DNA of 64,000 nt from Gammaproteobacteria bacterium (GTDB lineage: Bacteria; Pseudomonadota; Gammaproteobacteria; Eutrophobiales; Eutrophobiaceae): assembly GCA_012103475.1 (NCBI GenBank), contig WLWS01000003.1:1-64000 (forward strand). The letters are read 5' to 3'. Of this stretch, positions 45,216 through 54,805 are shown piece after piece (within the stretch, counting starts at the first letter, position 1; the number at the start of each line of letters is the position of its first letter). The translations under genes and the position numbers were made by a program. The notes under the pieces were generated by a model. It was given only the letters and a program-made list of their open reading frames with translations, ran no database searches and was not told where the DNA came from.

Positions 45216-45932
45216 ATGCGACCGAGCGGCCGACAGGTGAACGAATTACGCCGAGTACAAATAACCCGTCACTACACCCGACATGCAGAGGGTTCGGTGC
45301 TGATCGAGTTTGGTGATACTCGCGTGCTTTGCAATGCCAGCTTTGAATCAAAAGTCCCTTCATTTCTGAAAGGCTCAGGTAAAGGCTGGGTGACCGCCGA
45401 ATATGGCATGTTGCCGCGTTCAACTGGTCAGAGAATGCGCAGGGAGGCAAGTATGAGTAAACAGGGCGGTCGAACGATGGAGATTCAGCGACTAATTGGC
45501 CGTTCTCTGCGTTCCGTCATTGATACAAAATTACTTGGCGAAAATACCATTATGATTGATTGCGATGTGATACAGGCAGACGGTGGCACACGTACGGCGT
45601 CAATTACCGGAGCTTACGTTGCTCTTGCCGATGCCATTCAATTCGGCAAAGAGCATGGCAAATTGTCCGCAAACCCTCTTATCGCGCAACTGGCTTCTGT
45701 ATCGGTTGGTATATGTGACGGGCAGGCAGTTCTGGATCTCGATTATGACGAAGATTCAAACGCTGAAACTGATATGAATGTCGTAATGAATAATGACAAT
45801 CAATTTATCGAAATTCAGGGCACAGCAGAAGGGCATCCTTTCAATGCTGAAGAGTTAAGTAATATGCTCACGCTTGCGCAGTCCGGTATTGAACAACTTT
45901 TTGAACTGCAGACCGAGGCTCTGACGGGTTAA
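45216..45932 (+). CDS. rph: Ribonuclease PH
   Basis: 238 residues. [11 protein letters not shown] start, [29 protein letters not shown] and [17 protein letters not shown] are RNase PH motifs. It trims tRNA 3' ends using phosphate. Full length, so no E. coli K-12 type frameshift. GGAG lies upstream of the ATG at the usual distance. rdgB follows after 4 bases. Confidence 0.96.
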   Translation: MRPSGRQVNELRRVQITRHYTRHAEGSVLIEFGDTRVLCNASFESKVPSFLKGSGKGWVTAEYGMLPRSTGQRMRREASMSKQGGRTMEIQRLIGRSLRSVIDTKLLGENTIMIDCDVIQADGGTRTASITGAYVALADAIQFGKEHGKLSANPLIAQLASVSVGICDGQAVLDLDYDEDSNAETDMNVVMNNDNQFIEIQGTAEGHPFNAEELSNMLTLAQSGIEQLFELQTEALTG

Positions 45933-45936
45933 ATGA

Positions 45937-46545
45937 GTGGTGAGTGAAGTAAAGCAAATTGTAATTGCCTCGAATAATCAAGGCAAGCTTCGTGAAATCC
46001 GGGCCTTGTTCGCAGATCATCCGGTGCAGATTATTACGCAATCGGAATTTGCTATCAGCGAAGTAGAAGAAACCGGGCTCAGTTTCGTCGAGAATGCCAT
46101 CCTCAAGGCGAGACATGCTTGTGCACAAAGCGGCCTGGCTGCAATCGCAGACGACTCGGGAATTGAAGTAGATGTGCTTAATGGCAGGCCGGGAATTTAC
46201 TCTGCCCGTTTTGCGGGCAAGGGAGCCAGCGATGAAGATAATTTGCAGTTATTGCTGGAAAGTGTAAAACCTTTTAGGGACAGGCAAATAGATGCCAGAT
46301 TTCAGTGCGTCATGGTTTATCTTCGGCATGCCGAAGATCCGGTGCCCGTAATCGCTCAGGCAGCCTGGAATGGCGCTATAACAGCTGAGCCAAAAGGCAA
46401 AAATGGTTTCGGTTATGATCCGGTTTTCTATGTATCAGACCATGAATGCACATCCGCTGAGTTGGCTGCTGATGTAAAAAACCGGATAAGTCACAGAGGC
46501 CAGGCTTTACGAAAACTTTTGCAAAAATTATCTAATATGATTTAG
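45937..46545 (+). CDS. rdgB: XTP/dITP pyrophosphatase
   Basis: 202 residues. IVIASNNQGKLREI start, ADDSGIEVDVLNGRPGIYSARFAG and FGYDPVF are the HAM1/RdgB motifs. It removes dITP, XTP from the nucleotide pool. Start is GTG at 45937 or 45940, four to seven bases after the rph stop. Its stop TAG is directly followed by the ATG of the next gene. Confidence 0.94.
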   Translation: MVSEVKQIVIASNNQGKLREIRALFADHPVQIITQSEFAISEVEETGLSFVENAILKARHACAQSGLAAIADDSGIEVDVLNGRPGIYSARFAGKGASDEDNLQLLLESVKPFRDRQIDARFQCVMVYLRHAEDPVPVIAQAAWNGAITAEPKGKNGFGYDPVFYVSDHECTSAELAADVKNRISHRGQALRKLLQKLSNMI

Positions 46546-47634
46546 ATGAACAAACTATCACACAAGTCTTTGCTTATACTGGGGATAATGCTCTGTCAGT
46601 ATTCTCTGGCCGAGGACAGACTTACCCCGGTATCTGTAGCGAAAGTTGAAATAGCACCGATTTATGATGAAATTCCACTCACAGGAAGCGTAACTGCTCG
46701 TCGAATCGCCAGAATCTCTCCAAGAGTCGAGGGTTTTTTGTCGCAAATGCTAGCTGATGAGGGCGATGAGGTTGAAACTGGTAAAACTCTTGCGCAGCTT
46801 GATTCAGTACTGGCAGAAATCGGACTAAGTACAGTTCAGGCCCGTGTTGCGGAAGCGCTGGCAGAACTGGACGAAGCTAGACGTCAGCGCGATGAAGCAA
46901 AAGAATTGCTACATAAAAAACATATTTCACCGACCAGTTTCGAAGCCCGGCAGGCTGAAGTCAGCATTAAGTCGGCGGTGTTGTCCCGACTCCGTTCCGA
47001 GCTTGAGCAGCAGAGGGAAATATTTGACAGGCACCTTGTGAGCGCCCCTTTCAGCGGAGTAATAAGCAAGAAAGAGGTTGAAATAGGTCAGTGGGTTGAA
47101 ACCAGTACAACCTTGTTTGAACTGATTGAAATCAGCGTATTGCGAATCGATGTACCTGTCCCGCAAGTTTATTTTGATGAGATTGAAGTCGGCACCGCTG
47201 TCAGTATTAAGTTTGACGCCTTCCCTGAACATGCCTATGACGCGAATGTATCTATAAAAATTCCGTCAGCAAGCGCTTCAACACGAACTTTCCCGGTTAG
47301 AATCGAGATGCAGAATCCCGGCTCGGCTATTGCTCCCGGTATGTCTGCCCGCGTCCGTTTTCGTCTGGAAAGTTCCGGACAGGCAAAACTGGTTGAACGG
47401 GATGCACTCATTAGAAAACCCGACGGCGGTGTGTCATTGTGGAAAATAACAGAGGTAAACGGAATTACCCGGGCGAAATCTATCGAGATTAAAGCCGGGC
47501 GCACGCTGCGTGATAAAGTTGAGGTTATTTCAAATGAACTGCAAATAGATGACATTATTGTAATACGAGGCAATGAAATTCTTCAGGAAGGACAGAAAGT
47601 CAGAATTGTCAGAGCAGACAATCTTAAGCCCTAG
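46546..47634 (+). CDS. RND efflux periplasmic adaptor (membrane fusion protein)
   Basis: 362 residues with a signal peptide ending near SLAED. Barrel-sandwich/lipoyl halves (SPRVEGFLSQMLADEGDEVETGKTLAQLD and VSAPFSGVISKKEVEIGQWV) flank a coiled-coil hairpin (about 95-155). It has no lipid-attachment cysteine, unlike AcrA. It would link the next gene's pump to an outer-membrane channel that is not encoded here. No space from rdgB suggests co-transcription. Confidence 0.88.
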   Translation: MNKLSHKSLLILGIMLCQYSLAEDRLTPVSVAKVEIAPIYDEIPLTGSVTARRIARISPRVEGFLSQMLADEGDEVETGKTLAQLDSVLAEIGLSTVQARVAEALAELDEARRQRDEAKELLHKKHISPTSFEARQAEVSIKSAVLSRLRSELEQQREIFDRHLVSAPFSGVISKKEVEIGQWVETSTTLFELIEISVLRIDVPVPQVYFDEIEVGTAVSIKFDAFPEHAYDANVSIKIPSASASTRTFPVRIEMQNPGSAIAPGMSARVRFRLESSGQAKLVERDALIRKPDGGVSLWKITEVNGITRAKSIEIKAGRTLRDKVEVISNELQIDDIIVIRGNEILQEGQKVRIVRADNLKP

Positions 47635-47649
47635 CTTAAGGGATCCTGA

Positions 47650-50600
47650 ATGTTCAAATTCGCAATAGAAAAACCGGTAATTCTGACAGTTATCATTCTG
47701 ATAGTGTGTTTATTCGGCGTGTTGTCCATATTCCGGGTGCCGATTCAAATGATTCCGGATCTGGATGTGAGGGCGATCAGTGTCAATACAAGTTGGCCCG
47801 GGGCAACACCACAGGATGTCGAAAAAGAAATAATTATCGAGCAGGAGGAATACCTGCGCCGGATTCCTTCACTGGAGCGGATGATTTCGCATGCGAGTAC
47901 TGGCAACGCCGAGATTGAACTTGAATTTCCAAGCGGCACAGACATCAACGAGGTTTTGATTCGAGTAAACAACGCACTTTCACAAGTACCTGGTTATCCG
48001 GAAAACGTGGATGAACCACGAATCATCACAAGTTCATATTCAAATAATCCTTTTCTGTTTTTTCGTGTAACGGCTTTACCGGGTAACCCGGAAAACGTGA
48101 GAATTCTGCAGACACGGGATTTTCTCGAAGACCATGTGCGTACCCAGATGGAACGTGTGGCCGGTGTGTCTGAAGTGCAGCTCTGGGGAGGGGCGGAACG
48201 GCAAGTAAAAATTTATGTCGATCCAATCAAACTGGCGGAGCGTGAACTGCGTCTTATCGACGTTCGTAACGCGATCAGAGCTCGCAATAAAGATGTCTCA
48301 GGCGGCGATCTGGACAGCGGTAAAAGACGTTATCTGCTGCGCACAGTCGGACGCTTCAGTACTGTCGAGGAAATAGAAAAATTGGCGATCGGGCGACGTG
48401 GCGATGCGTTTATTCGTTTGAGCGATGTGGGCTATGCCGAACTGTCAAATTTCGAATTGCGGTCCTATTCTTACTCGAACGGTGAGCCGAGTATCACTAT
48501 GGGTGTGCGGCGACAAGTTGGTTCCAATGTTGTTGAAGTTATGGATGCCATGCTTGAAAAGGTTGACGTACTGAATGAGGATTTGTTGAAACGACATGGT
48601 CTGGTGATGGCCCTGACTAGCGACGACGTACAGTACGTCAGAGACTCAGTGAGCAATGTCCGTCGAAACCTGATTCTCGGTGGCTTACTGGCTACTCTGG
48701 TTCTGTTTTTGTTTCTTCGCTCTTTTTCAGCCACGTTTACCGGAGCAATAGGCATTCCGATATGTACTATCGCGGCTTTTCTTGGCTTGCTAATAAGTGC
48801 CCGTACTATAAATGTTATTTCTCTGGCTGGTATTGCCTTCGCCATAGGTATGACTCTCGATAACAGTATTGTGGTTCTGGAAAATATTTATCGTCATCTT
48901 AATGAGGGGAAAAACCGGGTTCAGGCGGCACTTGATGGAGTACGAGAGGTATGGCCGGCTGTACTTGCCTCAACCTTGACTACTGTATTTGTATTCGCAC
49001 CTGTAATATTTATTAAGGAAGAAGTCGGGCAACTTTACTCGGATATCGCCGTAGCTGTTTCTGCAGCAATTCTAATGTCGATGCTCGTGGCCGTCACACT
49101 TATCCCGGCTGCTTGCAGCCGCTTTCTACAGCCTGCCAACGAAACCAGGATGGGATCAGACAGACTAAAACGATTCGGTATTGCTTTCAGTCAAGTTGTG
49201 ATTCGATTTGTCAGCTGGTGTACCTCAAAAACAGAAAGAAGCCTTGCTTTGATTGTGATCATGTTGACACTGGTTGCTATGGTAATTGTGTACCTGACTC
49301 CTCGAGCCGAATATCTCCCTGAGGGCGAAGAACAAAAGATATTTGCTTTTATATTCGCACCACCGGGATACAACATTGACGAAATGCATGCTATTCAGAA
49401 GAATCTGAATGAGTATTTTGTGCCTTATGTCGGTGACGAGCCCGCCAGGTTTGACAGAGGTGAAAGTGAGGTTCCCGCCCTGCGTTATTTTATTGGTTAT
49501 GCTAGTGCCGGTCGCGTCATGATGATACCGGAAGCAATCTCACGTTCACAAATAGAAGAACTGAAAGAAGTGGTCAATAAAAAAATACAGGACTTTCCCG
49601 GCGTAATTGCCTTTGCATCACGGGGGTCTATTTTTTCCAGTAATACCGGTGGCTCGCGCAGTATCAATCTGGAGCTTTCAGGAACCGATCTGGTTTCGCT
49701 TTTCGATGCGGGTTTTAAAGCTTTTATAAAGTCCCGGCAAATATTCGAGAATCCCCAGGTGCGTCCACAACCATCGAGCCTTTCTCTGGGACAACCTTTG
49801 CTGGAGATAAGACCGGATTGGGAACGTGCACAGGAACTGGCAATAGATACTGAAGATCTTGGCTATACAGTCTGGGCATATTCCGACGGAGCTTACGTTG
49901 ATGAGTTTTTTCTCGGCGACGACAAAATCGACATGTTTCTGTTCTCAACTCAGGGTGCAATTGAACGACCTCAGGATTTGGACAAAATAATGTTGTACTC
50001 ATCAGAAGGGGGAATAGTTCCTTTATCATCGATCGCCAGCGTTAAAGAAACAGTTAACACCGAAACTATCAGAAGAGTGGACGGAGCACGCACCATTACG
50101 CTCGGTATTGTACCGCCCAGAAATGTTCCCCTCGAAACCGGAGTTGAGATGGTCAGGCGTGATCTAATTGACAGTATGAGGGCCAGCGGTGAAGTCAGTA
50201 ATGACATACACATGCAGATAACCGGTGCCAGCGACGATCTTAAAGCAACGCGTTCGGCACTCGCAGGTAATTTTATGATTGCGATCATTATTTCCTATCT
50301 TCTGATGGTGGCCATATTCTCGCACTGGGGTTATCCCTTGTTAATTGTCACCACCGTACCAGTGGGAATCGCCGGTAGTATTTTCGGTCTCTGGCTAATG
50401 AACAGCATTGGCGCGCATCTGGATTTGTTAGGGCTGGAAAACATTCTGCAACCATTTGACGTAATTACCATGCTTGGTTTTCTGATATTAATTGGTACCG
50501 TTGTAAATAATCCGATACTTCTTGTTGATCGCACTATTAGAAATATCGATAACAGAAAAATGGGAGTAAACGCAGCAATACTTGAGAGCACGAAAGCCAG

Positions 50601-50805
50601 GTTGAGGCCGATAATGATGTCAAGTATTACTACTGTTTGTGGCTTGTCACCTCTTGTTTTTACACCGGGTGCAGGCACTGAGCTCTATCGGGGACTGGGT
50701 GCGATAGTGCTGTTTGGTTTGCTATTTTCGACAGTAGTGACATTGACTTTTATTCCGGCAGTATTATCTCTGGTGTTGCAGTTCCGTCAAAAACTGCTCG
50801 CCTGA
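47650..50805 (+). CDS. RND efflux transporter, inner-membrane permease
   Basis: 1051 residues, AcrB/HAE-type: two repeats of 6 membrane segments, each with a large periplasmic loop. Start FAIEKPVILTVIILIVCLFGVLSIFRVPIQMIPDLD fits. TM4 reads GMTLDNSIVVLENIYR, so the first of the two AcrB aspartates (D407/D408) is kept and the second is N. Proton-driven export of drugs, lipids or other compounds; substrate unknown. Preceded by the adaptor after 15 bases. Confidence 0.93.
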   Translation: MFKFAIEKPVILTVIILIVCLFGVLSIFRVPIQMIPDLDVRAISVNTSWPGATPQDVEKEIIIEQEEYLRRIPSLERMISHASTGNAEIELEFPSGTDINEVLIRVNNALSQVPGYPENVDEPRIITSSYSNNPFLFFRVTALPGNPENVRILQTRDFLEDHVRTQMERVAGVSEVQLWGGAERQVKIYVDPIKLAERELRLIDVRNAIRARNKDVSGGDLDSGKRRYLLRTVGRFSTVEEIEKLAIGRRGDAFIRLSDVGYAELSNFELRSYSYSNGEPSITMGVRRQVGSNVVEVMDAMLEKVDVLNEDLLKRHGLVMALTSDDVQYVRDSVSNVRRNLILGGLLATLVLFLFLRSFSATFTGAIGIPICTIAAFLGLLISARTINVISLAGIAFAIGMTLDNSIVVLENIYRHLNEGKNRVQAALDGVREVWPAVLASTLTTVFVFAPVIFIKEEVGQLYSDIAVAVSAAILMSMLVAVTLIPAACSRFLQPANETRMGSDRLKRFGIAFSQVVIRFVSWCTSKTERSLALIVIMLTLVAMVIVYLTPRAEYLPEGEEQKIFAFIFAPPGYNIDEMHAIQKNLNEYFVPYVGDEPARFDRGESEVPALRYFIGYASAGRVMMIPEAISRSQIEELKEVVNKKIQDFPGVIAFASRGSIFSSNTGGSRSINLELSGTDLVSLFDAGFKAFIKSRQIFENPQVRPQPSSLSLGQPLLEIRPDWERAQELAIDTEDLGYTVWAYSDGAYVDEFFLGDDKIDMFLFSTQGAIERPQDLDKIMLYSSEGGIVPLSSIASVKETVNTETIRRVDGARTITLGIVPPRNVPLETGVEMVRRDLIDSMRASGEVSNDIHMQITGASDDLKATRSALAGNFMIAIIISYLLMVAIFSHWGYPLLIVTTVPVGIAGSIFGLWLMNSIGAHLDLLGLENILQPFDVITMLGFLILIGTVVNNPILLVDRTIRNIDNRKMGVNAAILESTKARLRPIMMSSITTVCGLSPLVFTPGAGTELYRGLGAIVLFGLLFSTVVTLTFIPAVLSLVLQFRQKLLA

Positions 50806-50823
50806 TTATTTTACAAATATCGA

Positions 50824-51984
50824 ATGACTCTACTGAAAGAGCCACCACTGTCTCTCTATGTCCATTTACCATGGTGTGTAAAAAAATGTCCGTATTGTGA
50901 TTTTAACTCACATGAATTCAAAAAAGGCGAACTAAAAGACAAGGAATATGTAGACGCTTTGATTAAGGATTTGCGCTTCGAATCTCCGCATCTGGAAAAA
51001 CGAAAGTTGAGTAGTATATTTTTCGGTGGAGGCACGCCAAGTTTATTTTCGCCAGAGGTTCTGCATAGTTTTTTGTCAGAGTGTCGTAAAGAACTGAATT
51101 TCGCAGAAGATATAGAGATTTCGCTTGAAGCCAATCCGGGAGCGGTCGATGCGACGTTTTTTCAGGCGTATCGTGAACTGGGTGTCAATCGCTTATCGAT
51201 AGGCGTACAGAGTTTTGATGATACCAGTCTGAGTGAGCTTGGACGTATTCACAACGCAGAGGATGCGCTTAATGCCATTGAAACTGCACACTCTGCTGAA
51301 TTCGATAATATAAATATTGATATTATGTTCGGGCTTTCTGGACAATCTCCAGCTGCCAGCCTGAGCGATTTGAAAATGGCTATTGTGCAGAAACCTGAGC
51401 ACCTTTCCTGGTATCAGCTCAACATTGAAGCAAACACTTATTTTTATTCTCATCCGCCGGATCTGCCATCGGAAGACGAGATATGGGAGATGCAAAACGC
51501 AGGACGAGAGCTGCTGGAGGCTGCAGGTTATCATCAATATGAAATTTCGGCCTATGCCAGAGACGGACGAGAAAGCCGTCACAACCTTAATTACTGGAGA
51601 TTCGGAGATTACCTTGGCCTCGGTGCAGGTGCCCACGGAAAACTTACGAATAAAGATAGGCACATTATCACCCGTTACGCGAAGCACCGTATTCCGGATG
51701 CCTATATCAGCCGTGCGGGCAATGAGTCAGTTTTAGCAGAAAGCAGGATTGTTGAACGGAAGGAGTTGATTTTTGAATTTATGCTAAACGCCCTTAGACT
51801 CTGTGAAGGTTTTTCAGAATCACTTTTTTCAGCGCGAACTGGATTGCAGTTATGTAATATCGAAACAGCGCTATTGAGGGCGCGCGAAGAAGATTTAATA
51901 ATCGATGATAATGAGCAAATACGACCTACAGAAAAAGGTCAGAACTATCTGAATGATTTGTTACAAATATTTATGCCGGAATAG
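50824..51984 (+). CDS. hemW: Radical SAM heme chaperone HemW
   Basis: 386 residues. C18-x3-C22-x2-C25 in CVKKCPYCDFNSH binds the cluster; the DFNSH following is HemW-type rather than HemN. FFGGGTPSLF and EANPGAVD bind SAM. HemW delivers heme to respiratory proteins rather than oxidising coproporphyrinogen. rdgB to hemW proximity is a known gammaproteobacterial order, here separated by the RND pair. Confidence 0.92.
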   Translation: MTLLKEPPLSLYVHLPWCVKKCPYCDFNSHEFKKGELKDKEYVDALIKDLRFESPHLEKRKLSSIFFGGGTPSLFSPEVLHSFLSECRKELNFAEDIEISLEANPGAVDATFFQAYRELGVNRLSIGVQSFDDTSLSELGRIHNAEDALNAIETAHSAEFDNINIDIMFGLSGQSPAASLSDLKMAIVQKPEHLSWYQLNIEANTYFYSHPPDLPSEDEIWEMQNAGRELLEAAGYHQYEISAYARDGRESRHNLNYWRFGDYLGLGAGAHGKLTNKDRHIITRYAKHRIPDAYISRAGNESVLAESRIVERKELIFEFMLNALRLCEGFSESLFSARTGLQLCNIETALLRAREEDLIIDDNEQIRPTEKGQNYLNDLLQIFMPE

Positions 51985-52131
51985 AGTTCAGGCAGTCGAG
52001 TTGTTTGTTTTTATAAACTAAGGTTCATAATTACAGCCATCTATCCTATAGTGAGTTCAACGATGAAAACAAGGTGACTATTAGTAGTCTCTGTCAACCA
52101 TATGGTAATGAATGCGTTCTAATTAAATAAG

Positions 52132-52605
52132 ATGCCTGAACACAGAAATTCTCTTCAGCCCGGATATCAACTGCACTGGTACGTCATTAAACGTATTCTT
52201 GGTCAGGGTGGCTTTGGTATTACCTATCTGGCCGAAGATACGAATCTGGATCAGGAAGTCGCGATCAAGGAATACTTGCCGGTCGATCTGGCCGTACGTG
52301 AACGCGATGATTCCATACATCCGGTTTCCGGAGAGCATGGTGAACAATTCAGCTGGGGGCTTGATCGCTTTATGAGCGAGGCCAGGACTCTGGCGCAATT
52401 TAAACATCCTAATATCGTCAGGGTACTGACCGTCTTTCCGGAAAATAATACGGCTTATATGGTGATGGAATATGAACAGGGAAAGGCCATGCATGAGCTT
52501 CTTAAAGAGAAGAAAACGCTGCCTGAAGATGAGCTGAAGTCGATATATTTGCCGATATTGGACGGACTCGAAAAAGTACATGAGACCGGATTTTATACAC
52601 CGTGA
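52132..52605 (+). CDS. Ser/Thr protein kinase, N-terminal lobe (frameshifted)
   Basis: 157 residues: glycine loop GQGGFG (24-29), catalytic lysine K46 in VAIKEYLP, and the helix leading to the catalytic loop (LEKVHETGF at 146-154). The frame then ends after three residues. The next frame continues with IHRDIKPPNIF, the expected catalytic loop. One extra T in TTTT at 52591-52594 explains the break: GGA TTT ATA CAC would read G-F-I-H. The whole protein would be about 507 residues (52132-53656). Confidence 0.8.
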   Translation: MPEHRNSLQPGYQLHWYVIKRILGQGGFGITYLAEDTNLDQEVAIKEYLPVDLAVRERDDSIHPVSGEHGEQFSWGLDRFMSEARTLAQFKHPNIVRVLTVFPENNTAYMVMEYEQGKAMHELLKEKKTLPEDELKSIYLPILDGLEKVHETGFYTP

Positions 52606-53656
52606 CATAAAACCTCCCAATATTTTTATTCGGGCAGATGGCACACCGGTCTTACTTGATTTCGGATCCGCCCGGCAATCTCTGGGTGAACTTACTCGAA
52701 CCCTGACAAGTATGGTTTCACCAGGTTTCGCGCCATTTGAGCAATACATTAGTAAAAGCGACAAACAGGGGCCATGGACCGACATTTATGGTCTTGGAGC
52801 AACCTTGTATCGCTCCGTCATAGGTCGATCGCCAGCCGAGGCGATGGATCGCAGTGAAGCTTTGTTACATACCAACCGTGATTCATTTGTTGGTGCAGAG
52901 GAAATTAATCCGGAAGGCTATTCAGCAGGCTTTCTAAAAGCCATTGATCATGCTCTGGCATTTAAAGGGGAGGACAGACCGCAAAGTATTGGCGAATGGC
53001 GGGCTGAGTTGTCGGAGGAGTTTATTGAAAATGACTCATCTTCTGCTAATACTGATACCAGACCGCCTAATGCAACTGTTCCTGAAAAAATCACAATCAA
53101 TGCTGATTCGAAAAACGGCGAAGACGATACAATCCTTGTTAGCAAGCCTGAACGTCAGTCATGGTATCGAAAACCCCTGAAATTAATTGCGGTTGGGTTT
53201 GGAATCGTTTTGTTGCTGGCAATTATTGATGATAATAAAAAAGAAAATTCAGATTCGAAGCTTGAACGGGATAATGTTGTTGCAAAACCGGCGGAAGGTT
53301 TCTCTGATAAAATCCTGCAGCCTGAGCTAACAGATTCTGTGCCTGTCATAGATAAGATAACAGATGAGCCAGTTGGGGTTGAGGTAGCAGGAATCGATAG
53401 CGTATTTGAGGAACGCGATCGGAAAAAACTGGAGCGTCTGAAAAAAGTTCTGGCACAAAGTTCTGACAATGATAAAGCGCGACGGGAAGTCCGGAAAGTA
53501 TTTGCCAAATATGAAGAGAAGGTGCGGGAGGCGTTTCAAGAGGAAAGGTATAATGTCGCCGCTTCTTATGTAGAAGAGATGCTGGCGCTTGCTCCAGAGA
53601 ATAAAAAACTGCTTGATTTACAAAAAACACTTAAAGCGAAAAGGGCTAAAAAATAA
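52580..53656 (+). CDS. Ser/Thr protein kinase, C-terminal part (frameshifted)
   Basis: 358 residues as read, but only those after about residue 4 belong to the kinase. HRDIKPPN and LLDFGSARQ are the catalytic and metal-binding loops, then APFEQY and DIYGLGATLY. A low-complexity cytosolic linker (about 175-230) contains EDDTIL, then a membrane segment (about 203-223) and a periplasmic helical region with TPR-like repeats. This GFGITYLAEDTNLDQEVAIKEYLP type is a known family of transmembrane Ser/Thr kinases. It starts within the N-terminal part, so the internal ATG at 52580 is unlikely to be real. Confidence 0.8.
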   Translation: MRPDFIHRDIKPPNIFIRADGTPVLLDFGSARQSLGELTRTLTSMVSPGFAPFEQYISKSDKQGPWTDIYGLGATLYRSVIGRSPAEAMDRSEALLHTNRDSFVGAEEINPEGYSAGFLKAIDHALAFKGEDRPQSIGEWRAELSEEFIENDSSSANTDTRPPNATVPEKITINADSKNGEDDTILVSKPERQSWYRKPLKLIAVGFGIVLLLAIIDDNKKENSDSKLERDNVVAKPAEGFSDKILQPELTDSVPVIDKITDEPVGVEVAGIDSVFEERDRKKLERLKKVLAQSSDNDKARREVRKVFAKYEEKVREAFQEERYNVAASYVEEMLALAPENKKLLDLQKTLKAKRAKK

Positions 53657-53692
53657 TAATTCAGCTTACCGTTGAATTGCGAAGAAAAAATC

Positions 53693-54247
53693 ATGACAGT
53701 CTCTATCGAAAACACTATAAAATCACGCCGTACAATTCACCAATTCAAACATACTGAAATCCCTCCTCTTGAATTGCTTGAGCGGGCTATCGATAGCTGC
53801 ATCTGGGCACCAAATCATCATCTTACTCAGCCCTGGCGATTTCACCTGATCGGTCCCCAGACTGCCGAGCTAATTTGTCTATTGAATGCAGAACTGGTGC
53901 AGTCGAAAAAAGGCGAGAAGGCTGCTGAAATCAAACTACGGCGCTGGCGGGAGATCCCTGGCTGGTTGCTGATGAGTCGGGAGCGAGTAGACGATAATCT
54001 GCGTGATCAGGAAGACTATGCCGCCTGCTGCTGTGCTGCCCAGAATCTGTCACTGCTACTATGGGAGCAGTCGATTGGAATGAAATGGACAACAGGAGAG
54101 ATTACTCGCAATGGACGGTTTTTTGACATAGTCGGCCTGAATTTCGCCACTGAAAGCGTCGTCGGTTTATTCTGGTACGGATATCCTGCAGATATTCCTC
54201 AGGCGACCCGAATAGCAGCTAGTAAGCATATTAAAAGCCTGCCTTAA
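53693..54247 (+). CDS. Nitroreductase-family protein
   Basis: 184 residues from the ATG at 53693; a TTG at 53672 adds seven residues and is less likely. The FMN-binding start (SRRTIHQF, about 12-19), CIWAPNHHLTQPWRF and C-terminal VVGLFWYGYP are those of small nitroreductases such as YdjA/Nfs-like. It likely reduces a nitro, quinone or unsaturated compound with NAD(P)H in the cytosol. Follows the broken kinase after about 36 bases. Confidence 0.83.
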   Translation: MTVSIENTIKSRRTIHQFKHTEIPPLELLERAIDSCIWAPNHHLTQPWRFHLIGPQTAELICLLNAELVQSKKGEKAAEIKLRRWREIPGWLLMSRERVDDNLRDQEDYAACCCAAQNLSLLLWEQSIGMKWTTGEITRNGRFFDIVGLNFATESVVGLFWYGYPADIPQATRIAASKHIKSLP

Positions 54248-54320
54248 GCTGTCGTTGGCTCTACGGACGGTGTCGAAACAGTTAAGGTCATTTTCTTTGA
54301 TTAAAATTCTGAACAAATCC

Positions 54321-54349
54321 GTGTCTGGCACGGCTGTTGCCTGTATAAT
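54321..54349 (+). promoter_or_regulatory. Candidate promoter of the nuo operon
   Basis: TATAAT at 54344-54349 with a 17-base spacer from GTGTCT at 54321-54326 (3 of 6 to TTGACA). It lies 100 bases before nuoA in a 200-base gap with no gene. Expect transcription to begin near 54357. Confidence 0.45.
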
Positions 54350-54448
54350 CCCCGACTATATTGATGCAACACAAGTTTTTGGCGAATTGAACTCGCCTTA
54401 GCCGCTGTCAGTGGTATTCTGCCAGCGATAATTAATAGTATTAGGGCA

Positions 54449-54805
54449 ATGCTGGAAAATTACTTACCAATTTTAATATTTCTCTTTCTTGGCCTTGGTC
54501 TGGGTGTAGTGATGTTTGTGCTCGGTTACTTCCTCGGTCCTAACCGTCCTGATTCTGAGAAGACTTCGGCTTATGAATGTGGTTTTGAAGCCTTTGAAGA
54601 TGCCCGCATGAAATTTGATGTCCGCTATTATCTGGTGGCGATAATGTTCATCATATTTGATCTTGAAATCGCCTTTCTATTTCCCTGGGCCGTGGCGCTT
54701 GAGGAAATAGGGATGGTCGGGTTCTGGGCAATGATGATATTTTTGGCGGTGCTTGTAGTCGGTTTTATATATGAATGGAGACGAGGTGCCCTGGAATGGG
54801 AGTAG
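54449..54805 (+). CDS. nuoA: NADH-quinone oxidoreductase subunit A
   Basis: 118 residues, three membrane segments, with YECGFEAF and [30 protein letters not shown] sequence ([10 protein letters not shown], then [11 protein letters not shown]). First gene of the Complex I operon. Its 3' end overlaps nuoB. Confidence 0.95.
   Translation: MLENYLPILIFLFLGLGLGVVMFVLGYFLGPNRPDSEKTSAYECGFEAFEDARMKFDVRYYLVAIMFIIFDLEIAFLFPWAVALEEIGMVGFWAMMIFLAVLVVGFIYEWRRGALEWE

Noticed and set aside
45163..45450. Minus-strand frame opposite rph
   Set aside because: Antisense of a highly conserved gene, with no own start signals.
52123..52785. Minus-strand frame of 220 codons opposite the kinase
   Set aside because: It spans the frameshift on the other strand and has no recognised domain; the kinase motifs on the plus strand are unmistakable.
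54248..54448. tRNA or secG upstream of nuoA, as in many gammaproteobacteria
   Set aside because: No cloverleaf-type sequence and no protein frame in the gap.
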